A stretch of DNA of 59,061 bases from Phoronis australis (Eukaryota > Phoronida > Phoronidae). The stretch is taken from the NCBI GenBank assembly GCA_002633005.1, contig NMRA01000099.1, positions 899,138 through 958,198 on the forward strand. The letters are read 5' to 3'. Both the position numbers and the translations under genes were made by a program. Below, piece after piece: positions 1 through 11,500 of the stretch (its first letter is position 1; each line of letters begins with the position of its first letter). The notes below the pieces were generated by a model that had not been told where the DNA came from, ran no database searches, and saw only the letters and a program-made list of their open reading frames with translations.

Positions 1-1980
1 TTTTTACAAAAGTTGCGTCATGTAGTTGAAAGTGTTAGACACGTCCAGTTTTTCGGCAAAAAAGGCCAAGCCTATGGATTTTGATGAAATTTCCAAGAGG
101 TTTTGCCCATGTCATAAACCTGAGACTCGTGTAGAATTCTCTATTTATGTTCGAAGTATGACCCGAAAATAATAGGTGCGCCGCAAGCTTCGTTTCCAGA
201 GATAAAAAGGAGACCGTGTATAGGCGATATAAGGTCATCTATTAAGACTGATAACGGTACAGAAATATGAGTGTAAAGATAACATAAAGATAGAATAATA
301 ATCTCTGGAAAGATGGGTAATAAAAAGCGCCACTAGAGGTGTTGAAGACAGCTCATGCCTATGCGTCTCAGCTGTTAAGTTTTATCCAAATTCATTCCAA
401 ACAATTTTCACATGGGATTTTTATGTTTTTTGATCAATAATTAATGTTAATACACTTTAATCTTTTTGTAGAAGGTCGGTATGTCAAAGTGTTTCATCAA
501 ATATTTTTCAATCTTTTTTTCTAATTCACTGTGGGTTAATATTCAAAGTTCGGACTTTGTATATATTGCGTTTAAGTGACATTAATGAGATATTGTCGGT
601 CAAACAAAATGTCGTGGCAATCGCCAACATTTCTTGAGTCCATTCGAACAATGGTTCAGCAACGAGACAATTTACGAGAAAGCAAAGGAGAATAAATGAA
701 GCCCGGTTATGAAAAGCACTTTGGTCTCTTAGCATTGCTTTTGATTCACGTTATTACAAGATATAATGTTATGCTTTTTCGTCTGAACAAAGTACATTAC
801 GTGGATAACCAACCACCTGGCTTACAAGGTAAATGACATTGAGGAATGAACTCTATCACTGAAAATCACAAATTAAATTGAAACTATTCAACTCTCGTTG
901 TGCTTAAAAGGATACCAAACCCGGTTTTGGTCTATTAACAGATACTGCAAACGACTTTCCCATCTTTGAAACAAAATAATGCTCTGTAACGCTCGACAAC
1001 CCTCAGAAGTTTTGAGGAAAATTGAAATCTCCTTTAAAATCTGCTAAACGAGCAGGCGTGACCTACGCTTTTAGCGAATTGCATGACAAATGGGAAACAT
1101 ACCACCCACCAAGGAACATAACGTCCAATCTGTGACATAGGGAGTGTGAGTTTAGGGAGTATGAGTTTTTAATTGATTCCTGCGTTTAACTTGGGAGATT
1201 TGCGCCAATCAAGTGATAGAACGAGGATTGGTGGAAATCACCCGAAGCACGGTTTAGTATCCTTTTAACGGCGGTCATCCTAATGCAGCGCAGTGGATCA
1301 CACTGCACACCTTTGCGTTTTCTATAAAACGTTGCATCACACTCAACACGTTTTCCTGTCAAATCGTTTTCTCCTACGGGCAGCAATTGTATGGCAGCCT
1401 TTGCATCGTAAGCCCATAGTAGCAGCATGTATTATCTGCCTCATACACCGCACAAAGCTGCGCGAAAGTACTGGGTTAATTTCCCACACTTTCGTTGCTA
1501 CAGCTCGCAGTCAATAACCTGAATCTCAACACGCGAGTTACGGTGATTTTCACCAGGCCGGGCTGGCAAAATACCCACTTCCGTAACATTGGAAGTTCTG
1601 TAACAAAGTGAGTTTTTTCGCAACTTTTCTATTTGATTGTGCGAGATTTTAATCACGAAATCGAGCGACCTGTATAACTAGACTGTGTCTGATGCCGACG
1701 TCTCGCCAGACTCACTGCAATATCACTCTTTTTTTACACTTTTTGGTCAATATGGTGGGTCTTATGCGAATGTGTACACGCGAATTTCTTGCCTTAAGGG
1801 TGTAAATGACCCGATAGTTATCTGTGAGTAAGGTTTGTATAATTTGTGTGGACAAATTGTATAATGCTCTAAAAAGAGCGTGTTCGTTACAGTCATTCAA
1901 ACTGCACTACCACTGCACACGCTCGTCGCACAACGTGGAGGCGAGTTCGGGCTGTGGGGGATTAGACAACAACAGCCTCC

Positions 1981-2065
1981 CGTTCAGTAACGCTAGGACC
2001 TCGCTAAAAAGCAAGACATCGCGAGATTACGTGAGATATTGCCGTGTATTTTAAATGAGAACACG
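1981..2065 (-). repeat. Dispersed repeat, copy 1 (ACACGGCAATAT family)
   Basis: Minus-strand reading ATTTAAAATACACGGCAATA, then TAGCGAGGTCCTAGCGTTAC. The same two blocks recur at 47765-47839. A related GGTCCTAGCG..CTACTGAACG block lies next to it at 2074-2129 and again at 21788-21829, so this is a multi-copy family. Confidence 0.7.
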
Positions 2066-2073
2066 TGACCCTG

Positions 2074-2129
2074 ACTAGATTTTAGCTAGGTCCTAGCATA
2101 GGTACTAGCGTCTACTGAACGCACGCCTG
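2074..2129 (+). repeat. Dispersed repeat, intact (empty-site) copy
   Basis: CTAGATTTTAG, then GGTACTAGCGTCTACTGAAC and GCACGCCTG. The same sequence at 21788-22443 is split by a 596-bp element, so this copy shows the uninterrupted state. Confidence 0.65.
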
Positions 2130-2504
2130 GGCCCGGTCTCCAATCTTTTTACTCGAAATGGAACTCGAAATTAGGTTTGGCATTTTCTACTCTACTTTTG
2201 GGCGAACTCAAGATAAGTGTCTATTATTCTATGCTCGAGTACACAATAACTTACGTAGATAATTTATTGCCCTTAGTTCACAGTTTGTAAACCCAATATT
2301 AAAGCAATAAGTTCGAGTTTGAACTCGAAATTTCGAGTTTTTACTCGAGTTAGTAGCACGAATATAAGGGTCTTCAAGGGTAAACTTGAACTAGAAACTC
2401 CTATGCATAAACTATAATGTATTCGAGCACAGTCTGATAGGAGCAGAGAAATTGCCAAAAATAGTTTCGAGTTCGTTTCGAGTACAAAGATTAGATACCG
2501 GGCC
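2130..2504. mobile_element. 375-bp terminal-inverted-repeat element (Harbinger-like MITE)
   Basis: Ends read GGCCCGGTCTCCAATCTTT and, inverted, GGCCCGGTATCTAATCTTT; similarity continues through ACTCGAAA for about 43 bases. Flanked by CTG on both sides (2127-2129, 2505-2507), a possible 3-bp target duplication. GGCC-type ends and a 3-bp duplication suit PIF/Harbinger, though that superfamily prefers TWA. The interior is rich in repeated CTCGAAA and has no coding potential. Confidence 0.6.
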
Positions 2505-4980
2505 CTGGTCTTAGATCTGAATATGGTGGAAGGTGGAGCCTTCGTTGAGGGCGAAAGTCAACAGCTGCTGTTAAAAAATCTGACCATTTTGAAGGTCAAT
2601 GATACAAGTTCGGTATTACGAATATACTGTTAGTAACAAATAAGGTTAGGCCTACTAAAGCACAACTCGGCACTATGATCGGCACAAGGTATGTGCCGTG
2701 AAGGTTTGCCATACAAATGAAATTTACTGGACTTCTCTCAAACAACGCGCAGATTTTGTGTACACAAGGTTGGACGGTAACCTTAGAACTCCACACAGTG
2801 CAGTTTAAGAGGTCAGATTCAAACTGAATGAAGCCGACTTTGTGTGGGAGAATAGGACCCCAGAAATTATCCACTTTCATTTGATCCCGATAACAGCTAT
2901 GCGAAGTTTTGACGGTGAATGTGTTTTTGTGCGTTTACCATTGACTGCATGTTGTGTGAAGATTTTCTCAGTTTTCGTGTAGGGCTCCTCGGCGCAGGTT
3001 CGGAAATCTACGATTTATGTTTCCCATTGTCGTTTTTGTGGTTGTTCTTATAGATGGCCTGCCCTATGCGAAGTACATGTATCTAAAAATAAACAAAATA
3101 TCGATCTCCAGAATGAACTTTGTTTTATTTTGGGGATCCTTTCCCCACTGACGCGACCCAAAAGGCGTCGTCTTTTCATGGCCTCTGGACTGATCTGCTG
3201 CTCAACTTTGTAATTCAGTCATTACGGCTTGTAGGCGGGGTGTCACGACATTTTGTCAATATCACAAATGATACTTTTGACTACTTCTTTTTGTTAAGCA
3301 CGTAAAAATAGAAAGTTCAGCATCAGTTGAGTTATAGTCTGACGGGCGAGTTAAAGGGTAGACAGTTTACCCACTCTCGCAGTTTTAGATAGCCATCATC
3401 ACCTAAGCCGGAGTTTCAGTGTACAGTAAAGCAACGATCGCTGGATATTTGGAATATTGCGTTAAGTCTATGTAAATGCTTGGTCGTCTGCCACGTCATA
3501 TTTTCACTTCACCGACAACATGTACGTTTATCTTATAGGCGATACGCTGAACGCAGAGTCCATTTGCAAAGAGAATATCTACTAAAATCAAAATAGAACA
3601 ACGAACCGTTTATCAAAACGTGTCGATGGTCATATCGATGTTAACTGGCAGACAATTGAATGGTCTGTTACGCCATTTTGTTACTTTACCTACACTCAAA
3701 CACTGCCTTTAGTGATGAAAACGAGGGTTGGTTATCTCGTCATGTTGAACATGCTGATCGATTTTTTGCAGAAAATGACTCCAACAGCCGATTTTGAATG
3801 AGCAGCTAACAGGGTCACGCCGCACGCTACACTTGTTTGCGTGACCTTCCTGTTACCCCCCCCCNGTATTTCACATCTGTCGTGTCCCACTGCCTATGTT
3901 ACTAGCTTTTGCTCTGTGGTCATTTTATTTCCACTTGAGAATGAAACAAGTAAGTTTCGAAATATCGCGTGTCTTTTAATCATGTCTTTGTCAGTAATTT
4001 TCCAAAATTCTGTTGAATTTCGAACTTTGCGTCTTCAACAACTTTTGCATAACGGGAAATGGGCTACTCAAGTACAACAAATAATATATACATGTATACA
4101 TATATGTATATAGCTCACAAACATGGTTGTTTGCTTGTTGTACATGCTACACGAAATAGTTTCTATAACTTCACCTTTTTGCTGAGAGCAACTGGATTGC
4201 AAGCACGGTGGATGATAATGTTATTTTGCAACTCAAATCCTCCTTTACAATTTGAGATCCCACCGATCCCACTTCTCGTAACGCTGACTTGTCAAAGTTC
4301 TCATAAATTGGCCCGATTTATTTTCAGTTGAAACACGAAATGAATTTTCTGTCGACTGAAGTGAGAATTACCTTTCCAAAGTTAAGGTTTTTGTCTAAAG
4401 ATTTGCTTTTTGTGTTTCTATAATTATGCGCGTCTAGAGGAAAAATTGACCAAACTTGGCGGCATCAGGCGCTTTCTGATGCGCTACGATGAGAGATATC
4501 TCCTGGTACCTCCAATAGTTGTCACCCTGATCGAGGGATGAATGAACTTGTTTACCGAGTCTTAGACTGGGTGCCACTCTGGTGAAGCGCTCAAAACTGC
4601 GGGCCATTTAGCACTGACTACACTTCCGCCCATGACCACTTTCTAGTTGCAACTGCAGAAAGACGCGATACGTTTGACTAAAATATGACCGGGGTTTTGG
4701 CCAGTACAGCCTTTGTTGCTAGGAGAGAAACCTTAAGCGACCGCGCCGTTAGTGTTATTCATACGGCTGGTCATTTTAGGATATTCAACTTCGCCTGCAG
4801 TTATAAATCCGCTCACCGCACAAACATGACCTTGCTTATACTGGCGTTGTTCGCCGACTAAAGGTGAACACCTGGTCGCAGGGCGCACAAAATCGTCTGT
4901 CGAGCCGGATGTGTCCGGCGGCCTATAGGCTTACTATAGTTTCAGGATTTTACTTTTCCTTTTTTGTCCTAGAGTAAACC

Positions 4981-5538
4981 ATGACTACTGAAAAGAAGAA
5001 ATATCTCGTTGGGGAAAATGGACATGAGAATGAGCGAAAAGACCTTATGAGCGGTGGAGATTGCAAGACTGGTACAAAAGTATACAAACGACGATGGATC
5101 ATTTTATTTCTGTTCGCGCTTTATTCCATGTCGAATGCCTTCCAATGGCTACATTTGACCATCATCGCAAATGTCGTTTACCGCTATTACAACGAGAGTT
5201 TACCTGGAGACGGACAGTACCAGAAAAGAATTGCCGTCGACTGGCTGTCTATGGTGTACATGTTAGCTTATGTGCCAACTGTGTTCCCAGTCATGTGGCT
5301 GTTAGACAAAAAGGGATTGAGAGTCACTATCATAGTAGGCGCATTCTTGAACTGTCTCGGCGCGTGGTTGAAGTGCGCCTCTGTAGCCCCTGACCGCTTC
5401 TGGCTGGTGATGCTCGCGCAAACTGTGTGCGCCATAGCGCAGGTGTTCATCCTCGGGATGCCAGCGCGACTGGCCGCTGTCTGGTTTGGACTAAACGAAG
5501 TGTCTACAGCTACAGCTATTGGGGTGTTTGGAAATTTA
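4981..5538 (+). CDS. FLVCR: FLVCR exon 1 (coding)
   Basis: Encodes residues 1-186: a short polar N-terminus, then the first helices. The ATG follows a pyrimidine tract and AG by 8 bases, so the start probably lies near the 5' end of exon 2 of the transcript. Donor GTGAGT at 5539; phase 0. Residues Trp56 and Gln154 lie here. Asn71 (NES) is a possible glycosylation site in the first outer loop. Confidence 0.93.
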
Positions 5539-8500
5539 GTGAGTCGTTTTTATGTTCAGTGGTCAAAGAATGATGAGTATAATTTCAAAGAAGCGGAAAG
5601 TCAAATTTTGCGCAGTCCGTAATTTCGATCTATGATGACTTGAAATTGCAACAAAAACTTCTAGCGTTTTCACCATAAGGTAGATTACATTTTCATACAA
5701 CAGTGACATTTAGTTTTTGTTATTCATCATTGAACCTTTCATTTATATCTTGCTTTCAAAACAGGTTGGAAATGGTGTTGGCTTTTTAGTTCCGCCAGTT
5801 ATTGTACCAAACTCATTTGATTTGGATGTCGTCGGTCACAATCTGGGTTCCATGTTCTACGGGGGTGCTGCCATCACCACAGCGCTGTTTCTATCAATTT
5901 TGATTGGTGAGTGTTGGCCCATCATGTGAGTCTGTTCGTGTTCTTTTTATGCCATGGAATAATTATTAATGGCCAAAAAGGATTATTCGTGAACAGTTTT
6001 GGACGTATTTTTCATAGTGATCTTGAGATTCGTTTTACTTGGTCTGGTTGAACAAGTCATTTCTGAAACTATTGATTAATTCCATGGCACAATTCAGTAC
6101 AGCCCGCATTTTGTGAATAATACAATGTGTTGAACAAACGCATTCGAACTCGAAATAATAACCACCAGCTTAAAATAGACGTACATTGCATAACATAGTT
6201 ATATAGTATACATATTCCAGGGCCCGTTTTAGAAAAGCATGGATAAGTGTTTCAAGTCTTTGGGCCAATTTGGAGGACCAACGTCTTGTTCGTATTCTCT
6301 GCCCTTTTCGTTTCCATTTTAACGTGTGTGATTTTGTCTGTTATACTACTAGGTTGCGCGACTATTGATTGATCTTAACAGTTAAATGCATCCCAGTTTA
6401 ACCATATACAGAAATCCACTGGTTCCTTATTGTCACAGACCCCATATGGCTAAAACTGTTTTTAGTTTCGATCAGCTGCTCTTCAATTATCGCTGTGTTA
6501 GAATCTGAATGCAGTGCACGTTATTCCAGACAGATTCAGATGTGATTGCGACATAGTTAATGCGTTCATTAACCCGAGTTAAGCAATAGGATTTCTTTGC
6601 TTTACAATAGTTGATAACGAAATTTTGCCCTTAAAGTTTTGTTTACTAGAATCTAACTATTCCAGTTTTCAAGAACAAACCACCGCAACCACCCAGTGCT
6701 TCAATGGCGGTAGCACTCAAGTCGAAAATGAAAGCAGATTACATCATGTCGCTGAAGCGTCTTTTCAGAAATCGCTTCTTCGTCGTACTCACTATAACGC
6801 ATGGTATGTATTTTATGCTGTTAAGTAATAAACTCTTAACTATATCATATCTGTAATTTAGCTATAAGTGCAATTTCTAATGACCAAATAAAAATCTCAA
6901 TTTCGGCAATCTTGTCAACTCTTGGAATTTTCTTGTGAATTTAACCATGAAAGTCTTGTGAACAATGCTAATTCGATGAAAATTCTTTTCGTTTTGTGCA
7001 AGCAACCCAGAAAGCTAAATTGTGGATGTATATTACGTTTCTGAAACTCCGTCGCTGTGCATGCCTACGAGTCTATTTGGATTAGTACTGTCAAATCCCA
7101 TAAAAAGCTCGTGGCAATAATATCGTTATCACTTCGGCATCTATATCCGTTTGTAACAAGGACCTCAGGTTTGTAACATTAAAATGCAACATTGTGAATT
7201 AGTTATCGTTGTATGGTGGAAATAACTGCTCTTTCGCAATACTTGTTTGAGTGCCTATAAAGGGACAAAATGCATTTTGACACTACGAGTGCTTTTGACT
7301 CGTTCAATAACTGGGATTAAACAACTGCCGTCGAAAAGAGGTCCAAAAATGAAACGGTGCAAACATTATTTTTGTCAGATTTCAACTTCATTTAACCGTA
7401 GGATTACTAGTTGATTTGTGTAAAGGTAACTGTTACCCGTTTGGGGGCGTTTCAAGATAATTTAACAAATTTTACTCGCTGCGGAATGAATTTTGAATCT
7501 TTTACTTGACTTTTAACAAAAATGACATTAAAGACACATGCAGAACTAGTTGGATTAAGCCGGAATCCAAATCAAATTAGCGGCTTTGAATCTTTCCGTT
7601 GAAGCAACCAGTGCCACTAGTGGGTCGTAGTATTGAAGCAAAACTAAGAGTTCCACCACGAAACATGATACAAATAAACGGTTTTCGAAAATGGTTTTGC
7701 TTGGGGCTTTAAAGCGACAAAATTCGATTGAGAAAGAAAAACGCGTTTTGGTGATTATTCTAGTTGTGCAGTATACAGTTTTTAGGGATACTCTTCTGCT
7801 CTATTTTAGGTAAAAAGTTCATAAAAAGATTTTAACGCAAGTTGGCTCAGTCGCAATGCTCTTTTAAAACAACTGTTTCAAAATTTAATATGAATCTTTT
7901 ACTATTTTAATGTTTATTTTTGGTGATGCACCATCACCTAAAATGGCCGCCTAGGTGAGCTGCAGCAGATTCATGCATCATGGAAACTCACTCAACCGCT
8001 GCCGTTTGTAATGCAGTTTCCGCCCTCTTTTTAACAAAAATATTAAAAAATAATAATAAAATAAGGCAAATGCAAACAGGGCTGAAAGTTATGAAGTGTT
8101 CTAATTTAATGAATGTAAAGTAGAGAGTATGTGTAAGTTACTAGCTATGACCAGAGAGCTCTGACTCTATAAAACTGCGAAATTCGTTGTTTTGTGATTT
8201 TATTAGAAAACGCCAAATCCCGACGTTGGCTTCCAGAAGACCGATAGAATTACCTGAAATCGAGACTTCATCGGTTAAAATTTGTTAAAATACCCTGGTA
8301 TTAGCGTAGCGACGAACTTCGATCGCAGAAGTCGTGTGTTCGAATCCGTCTTGGAGCTGATCTTCACTAAACATTCTCCCGATACTATCAGTTTAAGAAA
8401 GTCGTAATGCTTTTGTGGAAAAAATTGATCAGGAATTGGCATTTACATCATAACACATACAGAATACATTTACTGACAAACTTTCCTCTGCTGAAGTGAA

Positions 8501-11500
8501 CACTTGCGCAAAATTACATTATGATTATCTCGGAAAGAGAGTGGAACTCCGCAAAACGGGGAGTTGCGTTGTTGGTGGGAAAGCAACATAATAGCTGTTT
8601 TTAAACGAGGAACAGTTGTCACCGTGCGAGATGTCACGGTGCGACTTGTTCCTCTTAAGTCGCATTTACATGACGTTAGATCGCAAACTGGATCAGCGCT
8701 CGTGTAAACAATAGCGAACGTCCAAAGTACGTGTATCGCCAAAAATTTGTATCATTCTTGATCCGCTAGATGACACTTATCGCCATGACACATGCTCGCC
8801 TTATCCAATCATAAGAACGCATACGTAGGTCAAAGGTTACGAAGCTTGGACAAGTAAAACGACAGGAGCGTGAGCACGAAGCCAGTCTCGTCTGGAAATT
8901 ACAAAATATCATCAGGAATTCTTGAATATTCACAGTACACAGTGTGTTAGTGGTACCTGGGTCCCGGGGTCTCAGCTGTCTGTTAACTTGGACACAGAAC
9001 TATATGCACTGATGGCCGGTCGGCGCATCGACACATGACTAAGTTACAGTGTGGTTGCATGCTAAAACGCCTTTTATTAATCTTCAGATGTTTGCCACTA
9101 CGTATTTTTGTGTGGAATCCATTCCTACTTAACAGTAAAATAAGACGGAGGACAACGTAGTTATTGAACCCAATTATAAGAAGGTAAATAACACAAATTT
9201 GCACTGTTCTCTGACCCATGCCACGAAATCTGACACAGTGTCGGCATTTTTTTCACTCAGGGTGCACACTTTTGTTTCAGAAATGGCATTTTATGAAGTT
9301 TTCATTTCAGCTTTGAGACTTCGTTTATTGGAATCAACATGGTATATGGAATATCAGATTAAATATTTTGTGAAGTATCCTCATTTAGTTTTTGAGATTT
9401 GGCCTATTGAAATAAAAGAGAAAAGTGTGGGCTACGTCATTGGTGTACCATCAACCATTAAAAAACTCAGTTCAAAACACTTCTAGTAATGCATTTTTTC
9501 AGACATGACTGTAAGAGAAGGAGTATAATTTATGCAAATTGACAAGTTTTGCATAAAACATTGATATCATTTTGCAAGTTTGCCAGAAAATTGTGTTTGA
9601 AATTTCAGATCCCTGCAATCACCTGAAGAAAAACAAGAAATACATGTTAAGATCATGAAAAAACCTTAAATTTCGATTAAATGTGATTTAATTAAATGCC
9701 ATGTGTACTAAAAACATGCAATGTTTAAGTGAAACAAAATAACGATAGATTTCTGACCAATTTCAGCTATATTAAGGACTAATCTGGCCATAATTAACAT
9801 TTTTTCGTACATTAAAATGCGTAAATGTCATAAGCATCGGTGCTAAAACAAGATCATCAAGATCATGAAGGAATTCTGTCAATATGATTGCATAACATAA
9901 AAAATCTAGTTTTGCACCCTGAGTGAAAAAATGCCGTGTAGTTATTATGTTCCTCTTTTTACATACCCTAGCTAGAATAACACTGCAAGAATTCAATCCT
10001 GAAACAAACCACTGCTGTGTTTACGGGTATAATTTTGTGAGGCACAAAAACGAAACAACTTTTGAAGACAACTTAAAAATCATCTATTAACTGGCGAAAA
10101 TATGGAATTCTGTATAAATTCAAGTTTGAAAGTATTTTAAGACCTTCTCAGATAGGAAAATGGACAAAACAATGTTTCTTACCGATTGTGAGCTAAGCCC
10201 TAATCAACAGAGTGCAAATTCCATTGCAAGACAAGCAGGCGATCATTAACACTTCTTCACACACCACTGTACGTGGATCCATTTTCGGAGCACAAGAGAC
10301 TTGGAAATTTTTTCGAAAAATCCAGCAATGACGCTGATATTTGGCAACAGCAAGTCTTACCATACTCTTTCTGGACAGACTATCGGCAAATTGTGTAGTT
10401 ATCTCACATGACTTAAATTACTGATAATAGTTCGTTACTGTGCATTCTAATGGAGGGCTGCTGGCAAGATTTGGGGCATGCGCAGTGGTACATGTTCTGG
10501 CGATGCAGATCATACGAAAATACGCTATTGCGCAAGCGCAACGAAGGATGAACCCTTTTCGTCCTGCTCCAGTTGTGTTTAGACGTGTAGTTGACACTGA
10601 AGCAATTGATCGAATGCAACTTGTTCTACCTCTAAGACCTGTGCCAAAAATGGCCGCCGCGGTGTCCGTGTCAATCGTGTTTGCACACACACTTGCGCCC
10701 TATCAGCTGTTCCGTGTTAGTTGTTCCGTGACAGCTCTCTCCCGCGTAAATGCGGCCAGTATTTTGGGGTGGTTTCAAATGCAATGCATTGTCACCGACA
10801 ATTTCACTTTAACAATTTTCAAACAGAAGGTAAGGCGCTGTGAGTAAGTCGCTGTAGAACTGATACAAACGCTAGTTGTATCAGGCCGGCTGAATTGCTG
10901 TTAATATTAATTTTATTGTACCTGTGCCATTACTCAACGCTGTTGGTTTTGTGGGCGTTTCAAGACTATGCTTATTAAAATTACCTTATTTTACCTAATA
11001 AGAAATCTACCGTGATTCAGAAGAGTAATAACTACGTTAGCCCAAAACGTTTGTGTAACTTTGTATAGTCCAGAGCCAGTCGAGCCACACCAGGCTGGCT
11101 AAGGCGTAGCCCAGACGGAGAGCTAAGCGCCTCGAATGCAAATGAGCTCAGTTCGTGGCAGACTGAATCGTAAAGATTCTCCTGCGCGCGAGCTTCACTT
11201 GTTGGATTCCTTTTTTATTTCACGCCACGTGCTTAAATCCTCGCAGCACGCGGGCGTGATGAGCTACGTGGATCACAGTCGGTAGCCCATGAGAATTAAT
11301 TATTGCATCACCTGAAAAAAACGCGTATCTCCCGCTCGCTCACTGTAACCACGTGTACTACATTTACGCTGTTTACTACGAACGTACAGTTTACATGTCG
11401 CTGAGCATTTCCCCTCCCTGTGTACAGACAACAATGACATCAGGTAAATTTCATTTGAGGCACACAGCTCAGCTCGTGGCTTTCTCATTTTCTGTCTTTT

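Larger units (their letters stand above)
1..4972. other. Upstream intergenic region without a recognisable gene
   Basis: No open frame here resembles a known family; all are short. It holds the dispersed-repeat copies and a terminal-inverted-repeat element at 1981-2504, an AT-rich TATACATATATG stretch near 4085-4110, and a single N after a C run at 3865. The last part should include the FLVCR promoter and a 5' UTR exon, which I could not place. Confidence 0.6.

Noticed and set aside
1186-1428. 80-residue minus-strand frame in the upstream region
   Set aside because: Has some hydrophilic complexity but no recognisable family and no splice partners.
6625-6828. 67-residue frame overlapping FLVCR exon 3
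   Set aside because: The true exon uses another frame over the same bases, giving [10 protein letters not shown] and [11 protein letters not shown].
10440-10847. 135-residue plus-strand frame in FLVCR intron 3
   Set aside because: Three overlapping frames are open here because the block is CpG-rich; the protein resembles nothing and does not join exon 4 in phase.
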